A DNA stretch of 64,000 nucleotides from Hemileia vastatrix (taxonomy: Eukaryota > Basidiomycota > Pucciniomycetes > Pucciniales > Zaghouaniaceae): NCBI GenBank assembly GCA_030280995.1, contig JASXTE010000008.1, positions 1,661,501 to 1,725,500 of the forward strand, read 5' to 3'. This document shows positions 1 through 12,890 of this stretch, in pieces. A model generated the notes under the pieces. That model worked only from the letters and a program-made list of their open reading frames with translations. It was not told the DNA's origin and made no database searches. A program made the position numbers and the translations under genes. How positions within the stretch are numbered: the stretch's first letter is position 1; the number at the start of each line of letters is the position of its first letter.

Positions 1-3000
1 GGAAGGCCCAGATGGTTATTTCTTCCAACAATCCACTTAACATTGGAAGTTCCCGCTCCACAGAAACAGTAAGCTGTATATCTATAGTTCAATGTGAGAA
101 TAAAAGTCTTTATGATGTTTCAATGATTTATTACATAGGGGCAGTTGCTTTTTGGGGAAGAAGTATCTTCAACAGTCTCTAGAAACTAAAATCCTGGGGA
201 AAGGTATAGCCAAATAATTATGTGGCAGGCAGCAAAGCTTTCTCTGATTCATCATTTGAGCAAAGAAGGTTGTACTCAATTTTTGGATGAAGAAATTAAG
301 AAGCTCAAACTTCTAGGTGATAGTGGAATACTGGATTCTCATAGCATGGTCCGCCTGATATCACGCTCGATAGATACAGTTTTTAGTCGATAAAAGCTCA
401 ATCAATCATTTTTCACTAAAACATGCTGTCCTAAATGCTTTGCTCTTTATGAGTATAGCTCTGAATCTCAACAATCTATACTATGTTGCAATCAACCTTT
501 TCTTTCATCATCAAAGGGCTATTTAAAAATGTTTGGAGCAGGACAAATTGCAGTTAAATGTGATGAAAGGCTGTATTTGATGGAGGAACATCAAGAACAT
601 ATAAAATACTTATCTCTTAAAACATTTCATCACCATTCTTTTATCAAATGGCTTAAGGAAAAGATCAAACTGTTCAAATTTGAGCTTCTGATTGAGAAGA
701 AAACCCCTGTGGCAGAACATGTAGAGTGTGATTTGATGAAGGATGTTTGTGATGGTTCAATTTGGAAAAACTTTCCCATAACCACTCCAGCTCTGGATAG
801 CAATGATGATGAATATATGATGACTTCAGGCAACTTAATGTTTACTTTATATGTTGACTGGTTTAGGCCTGGTGGTAATAGGATTGGAAGTCATTAGAAG
901 TCTGTAGGCAATATTATGATGGTGTGTATGAACCTAACTCAAGAAGATAGATACAAAATGAAAAATCTTTTTTTGTATGCTATTATACCTGGACCAACAG
1001 AACCCACAAGTGAAAAGCTTAATCATCTTCTAAAACCACTTGTTAATGATCTACAAACTCTATGGGATGGTATATTGATTGAAAAGACGCATCTTTATCC
1101 ATGAGGCCGGAAATTAAGAGTTGCATTGTTCTCTTTGATAGGTGACATTCCTGCAATACAAAAATTGGCTGGCTTTTCGAGTCACTCTGAAAAAATTTTC
1201 TGCTCTTTCTGTAATATCACTAAAGATGAAATTAGTGAAAAGAATGTGGAAAATTTTTCATTACGGAATCATGAGGATCATATGTGCTGGGCAACAAAGT
1301 GGAAAAATTCTAAGTCACATTTGGAGCGCGTATCAATTTTTCAGAATCATGGGTACGATGGAGTGAGCTGAATAACCTTGAATATTGGAGTCCAACTGAA
1401 TATTGCTTAATTGATGTTATGCATTCACATATGCTTAGCAACCTAAAAGATCACAGTCTAAGCAATTTTCAAATCCAAAATGCGGCAAAAGATCTAGAAA
1501 GAAAGCTGGAAAAGGATAAAAATTGGCATGTAAGAGAAGAAGATGACGATTTCTTTTCTGATACTTCACTGCACAAACATTTGAAAAAACGTAGAAGTAG
1601 CTTAAGCACCATGAAGAATGATGATGATGATACAGGACACACGAGACAGCACAAGCTGCAAAGACGTACGAGTTCAAGACAGTCATCAAGTCATCATGGA
1701 CTAGATAATGAAGGATTGGGAAAAAACTGATCAAGAAGCCAGAGTAGGTCATCCAGATCCAAATTTATTCCTCCATATAGAAATTTGGCCTCAATACAGT
1801 CTCACAGCAGTGACAGTAGGAATTCATTGTATAGCTTAAGGCAAAGGAGCATTAGCATATCACAGAGTGAAAGATCTCACTCATCAAATGAGACAGCTAG
1901 AGATGAAGAAAATAAAAGGAAAGGTAAGGAGAAATAAAATGAAGGTAGTAGTAATCCACGAATCACGGCAGAAGAGCTACAGGTTGTATGGAAGATGATT
2001 GATCAAGTAAGAAGACCTTCCTGGCTAACACGAGTTCTAAAATCAGTAGGATCAAAAAAGGCAGGATCCCAAAAGGCAGCAAAATGGCACATGCTGTATA
2101 CTCTCTACTTCCCTTTGTCACTTATACCCCTTTGGTTTGAAAAATTTAAAAAATCTGAATCTTCAGCTTCCTCAGCTGAAAAACCAAGAGAATATTCTCT
2201 TCTCAATTCACTTGTAACATTATGCTCAATCACCAATTTTTTGACATTAAAAAATATACAGACTAATGATCTTAAAGATCTAGATCAATTTCTGTTAGAG
2301 TATCGTGAGTGCCTGGAAGAGGGTTGGAAGAATATTAATGCAAAGCCAAATCTGCATATCACTCAACATTATCCTGAAATGATAAAGCTTCTTGGTCCAC
2401 CATCAGGTGCAGCTACTTGGTCTGGAGAGCGGGTGAATCATATATTATCTGAAATTCCAAACAATTACCATCCACGTATGTAATGTTTGTAAGCAATGAT
2501 TTAAAAACTCAGCTGTGCTAATTTATTAATATTTACCACAGGAGAGATACCGCTAACAATGCTCAAACATTGGTATCAGAAGTCTAGGGTATTAGATCTT
2601 GGTGAAGCTGAAGATAATGATCAATGTGAGACTAAAAAAATCCATATTGATCTTGATAAACAAAACAAATGGATCCATCTAAGTATGGCATTATTTACTA
2701 AATGGGTAAGGGCACAAATGGGAAAAGAAACTTCAAGACGGGCTTTGACACCATTGGAGAAAAGTGGGGATCGGGTAGTTGAAAATGTAGCAAGCATATT
2801 GATACATAGAAAGAAGTTTAATAGTTACCATCAACACATTGCTAATTCAATAATTGAGTTCTACTATGGAAAAGATAGCCAGTTTGGGAAAATTGATGAT
2901 CTTTTCAGGTCAAAGGAAGAGAATGATCAAATATATTTAATAGTAAGTCCTTTCAAAGAGCTATGTCCAGAAGAAACATCAAAGGATACCTATGAGCTTT

Positions 3001-3236
3001 TCCCACAAGTGCATTGTCGGTTAGTAAGAGTAGCCAAAGCAACTCAAATTGTGATTAAGAAAGATGCAATAATTGGACATGCTGCTACTGTCAAGCACAA
3101 AAAAGGAATGTTTGAAATCAAAGACAAGGTTGTCACTGCCATTGGACTGCAGACAGTAGTGAGTGAAAAAATTAATCAAATTTATTTTCTGTTGACTAGC
3201 ATCTTTGTGTTAATTTGGGATTGGGGAAATTTGTAG
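1..3236 (+). pseudogene. tnp2-family transposase, copy A (decayed)
   Basis: DDE-type transposase that would cut and re-insert its own element. The first about 68 bases match the first exon of copy B (lysine-alanine-methionine-valine stretch). A GTAAGC donor follows, and coding resumes near 140. Hallmarks of the family are LYVDWF (847-864, catalytic Asp codon at 856) followed by KSVGNI and a conserved IIPGPTEP block, GDIPAIQKLAGFSSHSEKIF (1141-1200) running into FCSFC, and ERVNHIL near 2426 after a tryptophan-rich stretch. A serine/acid-rich linker (1500-1950) precedes the C-terminal domain. An intron lies at about 2480-2541. In-frame stops occur near 391, at 895-897 and 1102-1104, with frame changes after 1371. 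Without splicing or repair no full protein can be made. Confidence 0.8.
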
Positions 3237-3642
3237 GATTGGTGATGTTTGTAAATGGTGAAGGAAATAATTCAATGCATCCAACTTACCTTATCATAAA
3301 TCAGTGAACAATTACTTTGATTGCTTTTATTGCGAGAGAACCCATGCTTTCAATGAGTCATTTTTATCTTAAATGTAAGAATGAAAGAAAGAAAATCATG
3401 ATAATGAGAAATATGATAAAATTTTTACTTAATGAATGATCTTCTTGCTCATTCATCTCCTATAAATAGTTTGACCTTCCAACTTTAGCTGATAGCTATA
3501 TATTATTCACTTTATTTTTCAACAAGAGAACATACACGTTAACAAGACTATATACATAGTATCTTTTTTTACTTTAGCTTTGATAAGTATAAATTTTAAC
3601 AACTGATTATTTTTATTTTATTTTATTTTATTACAGTTAATT
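3237..3642. other. spacer between transposase and companion gene of copy A
   Basis: AT-rich sequence with no coding homology to copy B. It holds the 3' end of the transposase gene and the presumed promoter of the next gene. A run of TTTTA units occurs at about 3610-3632. I see no other defined element. Confidence 0.4.
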
Positions 3643-5262
3643 ATGGATGATAATATGAAGGGATTTCTGTTGACCCAACTGATTCCGATTTTTTTCCACC
3701 TCAACATACTAATACTGGAAATACTCCACCACCACCTGCTGCTGATCCACCTCCAGATGCATCTCAATCTGTACCGCCTAATCCTAACCCACCACATAAT
3801 CCCAATCCAGGCCAAGAGTCTCATTCAGAACCCAGGAATTTTAATCCCAATCATCCTTCTGCTCCTGAAAGTGCTGATCAGCTAGGAAGAGATTGGGCTA
3901 GTGAAGTATTCAGGGAATTTTTCGGAGACCAATCATCATCTGCTCAGCCTTACCAAGGAGCAAGCACAAGTGGAGCTGGTAGGTAAAATTTGTAGTGTAT
4001 TCTTTTATTGAAAAATAACCAATTTAATTAACTTATTTGAATTGTTAGTGAATCCCTCAATCATTATGGGTATCAGTGATTACCACAGACTCAATTCAGA
4101 AGAGTCTCATGAACGAGAACAGGTATTAAGGGCTGTAAGAGGCTTAGTTAGAAGGAATGATGTTCCCAGGAGCTCGGACAGTCTAAATAGAAATATTTAC
4201 CACTTTCTGAAGTATTGTCTTGGGGGACCAACACAAATATCAAAATATCCTGCGAGCCCAACACCTTTGGAGATTGAAAATTGGAAAGCTTGGAGCCAAT
4301 TCAAACTGTCCTAACCCAAGTCCAATCTTCTAACCATGCCAATTCTGCAGCTGATTAATAATTTCTGATAACCAATTCTATAGCCTTCTTGCGATCCAAA
4401 ATTCGACTACCCAAATTTTTTCCAGCACCTGAGCCTCGAGGACTAAAAGGAGGAGCACCGATCCCACTTTCTGTCAAAAGAAACTTAGAGCGTGAATTGC
4501 AAGAAAAAGGTTTTTGGAAATTCGCCTTTGATTGGACTTGCCGTGATTTTTTGGAATCAACTTGGAATCAAGTGATGGGAAGCATAGTATGCGACCACTG
4601 TACCAGGTGGCTCACCACCTTGAATACAATCGACCAGTCAAAGCTTCAGATCACTCAATGTGTTATTGAGAAATGGGTAGTTAATAAGGGGAAGGAGATG
4701 ATAAGGTTGTTTGGGCAAGAAGAGGAAAGGGTAGCAAGAGAAAAGATCAAAAAGAGGGCAAGGGCACAAGTTAAACGTTATTGCACCAAGGTAAGTTTTT
4801 TATTTTACTTTGCTTTTTGTTATTATGAAGCTGATTTAGTTGGAATTCAGATTGCTAGTTCACGCTACAAGTTAGCAAGAGATCTCTGCAGTGATGTGCC
4901 AGGTTTTGTTGTGCTTTTTCATGATACTAGGTGCATCTCTGATATTGAGGAAGGCCCAGCACTAGCCCCAACTGCACCTATCCAAGCTATTCCTGGATGG
5001 CGAAATCCTGAACTCAATGATTTGTTTAAAAAAATGGATAAGATGATTCAGGACATAGCCCATACACCAGCTCAAAGAAAATCAGCATTAAAAACATAAT
5101 CACAGTCATCAGAAAGGACAGTTGCAAAAAATGGTATATTCAATGTTCCCAAATACCTCCCCAAGAATTTCTATTCAGCAACATTTTTGCAAGGATTATC
5201 TGTGAATGAATGTGAATCACTTGGAGTTGGAGCTGATATTGATCTGGTAAAGATTCGGTAAT
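3643..5262 (+). pseudogene. companion protein of the tnp2 element, copy A (function unknown)
   Basis: Second gene of the transposon, homologous throughout to 60,512-62,187. The N-terminal part (3690-3985) is low-complexity and rich in proline, asparagine and serine, then reads GRDWASEVFREFFGDQ. A GT..AG intron (about 3982-4048) separates it from an exon beginning VNPSIIM with the conserved block DVPRSSDSLNRNIYHFLKYC. The C-terminal part starts near 4389, reads FPAPEPRGLKGGAPIPLSV, and contains a Cys/Trp block (CDHCTRW) and a basic helix (about 4720-4790). A second intron is likely at about 4792-4850. The last recognisable homology (NGIFNVPKYLPKNFYS) runs to about 5180. The start region is frameshifted and stops interrupt it. 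No known domain is recognised. Conservation beside tnp2 suggests a transposition accessory factor, which is inference. Confidence 0.6.
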
Positions 5263-5489
5263 CAATTAATAGAGCATCAACATCATCATAACTTAGGTAT
5301 AACGGTGATCTTCCGTGTAATATAGCTATCTTATATTGAATTTTATGTATTCTGTTTTTTTTTCAAAGCAGCTTGGTAAATGTTATAAAGTGATTATGAG
5401 AGAGAGTAACATTTTATTTAAGAAAAACAAATAATGTATGAGATATAAAAATGTATTTTCAACAAATTGATGGTCCATACCTCTTTATG

Positions 5490-7450
5490 TCACATTTATG
5501 TATCCATATTAATTTCAATCGAATTTAATGTTGACCAATACATAGTGAATACACGTTATGCCACTTATACTTGCCAGGCATAGCTACCATTAAATATGTC
5601 AGTATCAAAAATTAATTTTGATCAAAATTAATGAGCATGATAATCATGAATTTCTGGATTCAACTGCTTATTTTTATGCATGGTGCCTTGCCAACATTAA
5701 TTTCAATCGAAATTACTTTTGATACTGGCATATTGCATGGTGTCTATTCCTGGAAAGTGTAAGTGGCATAGTGTGTATTCATAACGTATTGGTCAACATT
5801 AATTTCAATAGAATTTAATATTGACATTTGCATATTGAACCCAAACCAGCAAACGACCCAAAAAATTCTTCATAAAACTGCTCATTAATTTCGATCAAAA
5901 TTAGTGTTGACCATATACATATTGAATGGTAGTTATATCTGGTGTGTGTAAGTTGTAAAGCTTGTGTTCAATTTTTATTGGTCAACATTAATTTTGATTG
6001 AAATTAATATTAATGTGTAAATGATATATACATGTTCAATATGCATTGTAATGTGTTTACTTAAGAATAGAGGGCCCTACTTTTCATCTTACAGAAAAAT
6101 GCTTGGTAGCGTGTCAAATTCAATTTTTATTAAAATTAATGTTGACATGTTACCATGCATAACAGTAAGCAACTGACTGCATAAATTGATGATAATCATG
6201 AAACTTAATTTTGATCGAAATTAATGTTGCCAAGTGCAGATTGAAAAAAAGCTATACCACTTACACTAGCCAGGCATATTTACTATTTATTATGTATTGG
6301 TCAACATTAATTTTTATAGAAATTAATATGGATATGTAAATTTTATATTTACCCTCAACATGTATAGTAAATTTAAATACTTAAAAATACTTGCTGTCCT
6401 TTACATGTCATGAAAAAAAGCATTATATCACTTCAACATTAATTTTGATCAAAATTAATGTTGGCATGCCATTATGCATTGAAACAACTAACTGACTGAA
6501 AAAGTTCATCATCAAAATGCTCATTAATTTTGATCAAAATTAATGTTGACCAATACATATTGAATATAAGTAATCTCCGCTTACTCAGACCAGATATAAC
6601 TACCATTCAATATGTATATGGTCAGCCTTAATTTTAATCGAAATTAATGGGCAGTTTTATGAAGAATCTTTTGGGTTTTTTGCTGGCTTGGGTTCAATAT
6701 GCAAATGTTAATATTAAATTCGATCGAAATTAATGTTGACCAATACATAATGAATACACACTATGCCACTTACACTTTTCAGGCATATCTACATGCAATA
6801 TTCCAGTATCAAAAGTAATTTCGATTGAAATTAATGTTGGCAAGGCACCATGCATAAAAATAAGCAGTTGACTCCAGAAATTCATGATTATCATGCTCAT
6901 TAATTTCTATCAAAATTAATTTTTGATACTGGCATATTTAATGGTAGCTATGCCTGGCAATTGTAAGTGGAATAGCATGTATTCATTATGTATTAGTCAA
7001 CATTAATTTTGATCGAAATTAATATGGACATGGACTATGCATAAAATTCCTATAAGTATAGGTAAGCTAAGCAGTTAGATTAACTGGTTTGATCAAGTAC
7101 ACCATATAAAAATTGATGATTTAATGCCTTGGTTAATTTCAATTGAAATTAATTTTAAGCCATGCATGTTGAATTTTATCTATGTCTGTGTAGTCCATGT
7201 GAAATGGCTTGTATTCAATTTGAAGGGGTCTACATTAATTTCGATTGAAATTATGAGGTTCATTGCCTCATAAATTTGGTGGTTTCTGTCAGGGTTTCAT
7301 GCATGGTTCCATATGATAATTGTTGATTCCTATCAAAATAAATTTCAACACCAATATATTGAATACAAACCATGGCACTTACAGTACTTGGTCATAGCTA
7401 AAATTCAATATTCCAGTCTCAAAATTAATTTCGATAGAAATTAATCAGGA
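5490..7450. repeat. foldback with about 19 AT-rich palindromes
   Basis: About nineteen near-copies of the palindrome TTAATTTTGATCAAAATTAA (centres GATC, GATT or AATC) recur roughly every 85-130 bp, near 5511, 5612, 5700, 5797, 5884, 5988, 6120, 6205, 6307, 6438, 6521, 6626, 6714, 6808, 6899, 7000, 7133, 7232 and 7422. Linkers also recur, for example GTTGACCAATACATATTGAA and its complement. At a larger scale about 5500-6020 is the reverse complement of about 6510-7030, matched by eye base for base over long stretches, with a spacer of about 490 bp. The array begins shortly after tnp2 copy A and could be its subterminal region or an independent foldback element. Confidence 0.85.
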
Positions 7451-8476
7451 TCCATGAAGTTTATCAATAGTGTATGAGTTAAGTTTCAAGTCATATGTTT
7501 CATCATTTCCTTGCACCCATTTCTAGGTTATCTCAACAACTTTTTTCAAGTTTTATTATATTAATCAAAACTGTGATAAGTTGTGAAAAATTAGCTAATC
7601 CAAATCTCAAATTGAATATTAATATTTTAATAATTTTGAATGTTGCTTAAGGTATTTCATTGGGTGATTCATAATAATATTTTATCAACTTAGTAGTCCT
7701 ATAACTTTTGAAAAGTAATAATATTGGTATAGTTAGGGACAACAATGCAATATCTTGTGCCGACTTAGATATATTCTAAAATAAAACTATTCAATTTTTT
7801 TTCCCTTAGTTGTATCCAAGTTTATCAATGGTTTAGTCACGGTGCCCACACCCTAGCCTGACACTCCTCCTGTTACTTAAAAAACAATTTCTTATCTTAA
7901 ATTTTAATGTTACCAATTTTATATTTATAATTCATTTCTTGTTTTATGAGGCATATCAGTATATATGTGAATCTCACATTGTCATCTGAAAGTAAATTTA
8001 ACAAATATTCATAAAAGATTATCCTTTTTTTCATATAATATACTAATTAAGTGTATCTCCATTTTTTAGGAGTAAATTCTAATCTAAAAAATTTTGTATT
8101 TACCCGTGGAAATTTGCATATGGGATATACATTTGTTATTATTTGTTTTTCACACTAAAAGTCCCCAAAGAATTACTAGTATTTTCTGTTAGCTACATCA
8201 AATTTCGCTTCAATATAAACAGATTGTGATTTAGCATGTTACTCAGTTTACCCCACTATGAATAATACATGTTAAAAAAAGCTCAAATAATATAAAATCC
8301 CCCTCTTTATGTTTTCTGTTTCTTTCATCCTCACTTTAATTTTAATCTTATTCAATTTTTTATCATATTAAATTATCAACTTCAATTTTCTAGAATAGAG
8401 TTTCTTATAATTATTCATCATATTACATCATAATTTTTTGATATAGAATATTTTTTTTTAATATTCATTAATCAAT
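7451..8476. other. AT-rich non-coding spacer
   Basis: No ORF, RNA gene or repeat that I can support. It contains only long A/T runs, and the last 200 bases presumably hold the promoter of the gene at 8477. Confidence 0.4.
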
Positions 8477-10901
8477 ATGTCTAGTATACAAAATCCTACA
8501 CCTCCACTTTGTATGTATATCATGTTCCTCTCTCTTAATTTATATATTTCACTTATGTTCTATATCTTTTTTTTTCAAAAAATTGATTTTCCAGCACCCA
8601 AATGTGTTTCATCCCACTCTCTGATTGATACTCCCTTTGAAACTTTTGAGCTTGCACCATGTCTGCCACATGGCATGGCACCTAACCCTCCTGTACTTAG
8701 CAATGAGAGGTAGGAGAAAACGAGAGTTCAGTATCACAATTTACTTGAATTGGCTAGAGATAAAACAGAAGAACTTGTCAAGATACTTAACAATAATCCT
8801 TCTCCTTCATATTTATCTAACCCTTGTAATGACTTACTCCAATATGTGAAAAGCCTTGAAAAATGTATGTTCTTCACCTTTTTTGTCTCCTTTTAAATTA
8901 GTAGATAAGATTATTAATAATATTTTTTCTTCATATATATTTGTAGCTTACGAGGAGGGTATGATTCCTCCTAATGAAATCATTGTCATTAGGGATGATG
9001 ATGAGACAGATGAACCATCAGATTTAACTCATGCTTCAACTTCTAAGGAAAATCTTGAAACACCTGTTATCCACTCCAAGAAAAAGAGATTATCCCAAGG
9101 CTCCTCTTTTGTTCGACGTATTAAACCGGCTTCTGCTAATGAATTTTCCGATGTATCAAATAATAAATCTCAAAAAAAAAGCAAAGGCTTTGATAATGAG
9201 TATATTCTTGTTTCCTTTTTTTTATTGTTATTCTTTTATCCTTAAAATACTATCATATATCTCTTTTATTACTTACATATTGTACTTTTTATCTTTCTTT
9301 TGATATTTTGTACCAGAAACTCACATGCTGTAGATTGTTCCATCCATAAACGCCCTCTCCCTGATGAATATGATAAAAAGAGCAATGAAAATAGCGATGA
9401 TGAACTGTCAGAATATGAAGCTATGCTTGTTCATCAAAAAAAGCAAAATTTAAAATCCTCTTCAAGACATGACAATATTTTTGATAAAGATGATGATTCA
9501 AACAGCTCATCACCAAATTCCTTCATTTCTAAAAAGCAATACCCATCACCTCCTAAATTACCTAGTTTGACCACTTTGAAAGCTTCTCTACCAATGAAAT
9601 CAACTCCAATCAGGATATCAAAAAAACCTCTAACTTATTCACCCTCATTTCTAAAAGACTCTGATTTGCAGGAGGAATTCTGTAAAATTCATAATCTTTA
9701 TAAAGGTAGAATCAGCACGGCAAAGGTCCTCAGTTTGTGGTTGGAAATTGTTACTCTCCTCAAATTACGCTCTTCTACTTCTTCTCAAGAACCCATGTTA
9801 AATATTCCAATGTTTACTTTTCATTGGGAAAAATCTTGTGGAGAAGATTGGCTTTCAAAAATTACTGAGTTATGTAAGTTACCATAATTTTTAGTCTTGA
9901 CTTTTGTTCTTTTACTTATTTTTTTTTCCTTTTGTAGCAAATATTTTTTTAGAGATTGATAGCTAACAGCTATGGGTACTCGATAATATTGATTTCAAAA
10001 AAATGGAAGATTTATGTGATCCTGATGGTTTAAATACTGAAATTATTTCCTCAACAAAGAAAACAGATCACCCTGAATCCAATCTTATCCAAATGCTCAT
10101 GAGATTAATGATCCCAAGTGACCACTGCCGTTCTTCATGGGTATCTCTTATATCATCTTCACTTTATCTGACCGCACATGAATTCAGCCAGCTTCCATCA
10201 CATCAAACCATTAATTCAGATTGTCCAATTGAACGTGGTCTTCAGCTTCTAGCTCACCTTTCAAATCTGAAGAGTCTGATTGCTGATGGCTTAGAAGTTG
10301 GTCCCACTTCACTTCAAACCCGTGATATATCAATGTCAACTCTTCTTCAAATCAGCAATATTATCATTGATGTAATTATGTCAATTATCATTCTTAAATC
10401 AAAATATTGTGCTGCAAAATATCAAGTGGAAAGACTAGCGAAGCTCAACAATCAAGTGAGAAAAACGAAAATACTGAACTGACTATAATGAGACAGAAAC
10501 AAAAGGCTGCACTAAAAAAAATAAATTCTGAATACTCCCACCACCGATATCAATCTTTCACATTCTATATAATTGATGGTGTCCGTGGTTTATTTCTGGG
10601 CTCTCAAGATCATAGATTGGCTTCAGCAGCTGATTGCTTGGAGGTAATATCAGAAGTTAAGTTTCTTAATTTACATGAAAAAAATCATTTGATGGAAGAA
10701 ATAATTTGGAAAAATTTAAATAACTATATTTTAACATTAATAAAACCTTTTATAGGCAAGTGTGATCCATTTCCTTTAAGATTTGATACCCCAAGTCCTC
10801 TGGGAATTGCTAGGGCTATTTCTGCAGATTTTCTTAATCACTGGAGCTCCATTCAGCCAGTATCACCTTTTTTTGCTAAACATAGCCTTTCAATAAATTA
10901 A
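8477..10901 (+). pseudogene. multi-exon gene of unknown function, decayed
   Basis: I do not recognise the product. The start is an ATG encoding MSSIQNPTPPL, followed by a GTATGT donor and a TTTTCCAG acceptor near 8594. Further introns fit at about 8863-8945, 9198-9316 and 9872-9938, all with GT..AG borders. The middle of the protein is hydrophilic and disordered (acidic run DDDETDEPSD near 8993, then many Ser/Lys/Pro). The C-terminal third is ordered, with helical leucine-rich stretches such as RGLQLLAHLSNLKSLIADG. A stop at 8713, another just after 9960, and a frame change near 10,440 interrupt it. It is convergent with the Tet-like oxygenase gene at 12.9-11.7 kb. The two could belong to one mobile or host unit, but the sequence does not show which. 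Confidence 0.55.
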
Positions 10902-11698
10902 TATTCCAACATGTAAATAGATAAAGTTCTGTCTATATGATTTATCTTGTATAATTCAAGTTATTTTCCTTCAAATACGTAAAAAATGTGACCATCTTTG
11001 AAATTTATTAAGTAACCTTTGACATGATTTTCTAAATTAATTATTAAAAAAAATTATTTCAAGTCCAGCAATAACAAAGATTTTAAAATCTACTTATATG
11101 ATTTCAAATACTTGTATTTAATTCTTAAATATTTTATTGTTTATATAAAAATATGATAACTGCTCTAGTTTTGTTACTTTACCTTTAATATTATATAATC
11201 TATTAATTATTACAAAAATTTTTGTTGAGTGTAACATTTTTAATCAGAAGTAGAACAATTTAAATAATTAAATGAGTACATTTTTAAAAAAATACAATTT
11301 AATCTATTATTGATTCAAAATTCTTTCATCAACTCTTTTTTATTAACTTTTTTATTAATAAGCATGTTTGACCTAAAAAACTATACAGTTAATTTGGTAG
11401 CATTAAAAGCACATTTTTATGGCTAATATATTTCAAATTCTTTATTATAGTTTTTTTATTTTAGAACCTTTGCTACCAATTTAATAAAAATTACATTTGA
11501 GATTTTACAACTAATATATTTCCTCAAAAGTAAATCAAATTTTCTTATAATATTATGAAAAAAAATTATTTTATTTCACAAATAAAAAAAATAGATAATA
11601 CTATAATTATCAAAATTGAAAATGTTACAGCTACTCCCAGTATTTATCATGTTTAATTTTGCATTAAGTTGTGTATATATGATATAAATTTTTAATAT
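10902..11698. other. AT-rich spacer between convergent genes
   Basis: Very AT-rich DNA with no coding signal or repeat that I can define. It separates the 3' ends of the + gene (stop near 10,901) and the - gene (stop at 11,699). Confidence 0.4.
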
Positions 11699-12890
11699 TT
11701 AAATATCTAGATTTTTTAGATTTGTCATAACATTAGATAAATAATACTTTTCTGAACTTATTTCTTCCTCTATTAAGTCATCTCTTTTCAAAAAAACTCT
11801 CAAAGCACTAATCAAATATTTATACCTATCTTTTTCTTCTTTAATTTCCAAGTACTCTGAAATATCAATATCAAAAACATTAAGCTTTTCTATAGCATGA
11901 AAAAGTCTAGTGCTGATTTGAATAGAAGAACCTATCCTAGTGAAGCCAGGAATTTTGTGACATCTTGAGGTAAAATGCCTTAGTTGATTGGCAGGCCATA
12001 ATTTCACTGTTATTCCATTAGTTGCTTCAAAGTTGATTTTACTTCGAATTTCGGGAAACATAAGTTCTCCACCTGTTTGTTGTGGTTGGGTCTTATCATA
12101 CTTCATATGAATGGTATTGTTTTCTGTATCTTTAGGAAAAAATATTCCTAAAGTATACTCACTTGCATCCTTATTGAGATGAACCTCATTGGAGAACCCA
12201 TTGCCATTTGCTCCAGATGTCCAAGTTAAATTACTAGCAAATGGTACACCCTCTTCTTCACTAGAAACTTTTGAAAATCCAGGAATACCAAGTTTTGCAC
12301 AAAATTAGTTGCCTTGTTGTACTTTACATATGATATTTTTTTAAAAAAATATTCAAAGTACATTGCAATCCTCTTCATTCGTTTTTTATATTCATCCATT
12401 TGTACAATATCATCAGTGTATTCATCTGCAAGGAAAAGCATTCAAAAATTCAGTATTTAAATTAAAAAAAGTGATACTTACAAATATATAAAGATTTCTT
12501 CCTATCTAAAATAAAGCCACCACCAAACATTTTTCCAAAACCACCAGCTATTTGATGATAACCATTATTTTTAATTTCATGTTCGCAATAAGAAAGATCC
12601 TTAATGCATTGCACCGTAGCTTCTAACATATCTGGTTCTTTGAGCTCATGAATTTCAAAAGTCTGCACAAGAAAATTAGGTATTAAGACACCTTTTGGTT
12701 TAAAAATACTACATCCAGGAAAAAAATTGTAATAATTATTGCAATCTATCATATTATTTGCATAAGATTGTGCATAGAAATGTGGCTTCTTCCCATTTTT
12801 ATCCATTCCAAGAGTGTTTACAAGTTTTATTACAGTAGCAATGTCTATTGCCCACCTATTGTTAGATTTCTTCCCTGGCCGTTTTTTTTT
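11699..12890 (-). pseudogene. Tet-like 2OG-Fe(II) oxygenase family gene, decayed
   Basis: Read on the minus strand, the gene starts upstream of 12,806 (a block reading RWAIDIATVIKLVNTLGMDK). An intron at about 12,478-12,432 splits it, and a one-base deletion near 12,300 shifts the frame. The core reads NLTWTSGANGNGFSNEVHLN, then a strand ending LGIFFPKD, a GGELMFPEI turn, and a distal block with RHFTS (His codon at 11,975-11,977) and FTRIGSSIQIS. This matches the metal-binding core of the Tet-like 2OG-Fe(II) oxygenases expanded in rust fungi. A second fragment at 28.4-28.9 kb aligns with it through both blocks. The HxD metal site reads His-Leu-Asn here, so the acidic ligand is Asn (12,173-12,175). 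By family these would oxidise a methylated base or a similar substrate, but this copy is probably inactive. Confidence 0.6.

Larger units (their letters stand above)
1..5270 (+). mobile_element. tnp2-type (CACTA/EnSpm-like) DNA transposon, copy A, 5' end outside window
   Basis: This is a two-gene DNA transposon, cut by the window start. It holds a decayed tnp2 transposase (1-3236) followed by a second gene in the same orientation (about 3640-5262). The same two genes in the same order recur at 36,846-62,187 (copy B), which makes the pair a reproducible unit rather than chance neighbours. Several stops and frameshifts show the copy is dead. I could not identify terminal inverted repeats. A palindrome-rich foldback starts about 220 bp after the last coding homology and may be the subterminal repeat region of this element. 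Class assignment rests on the transposase. Confidence 0.75.
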
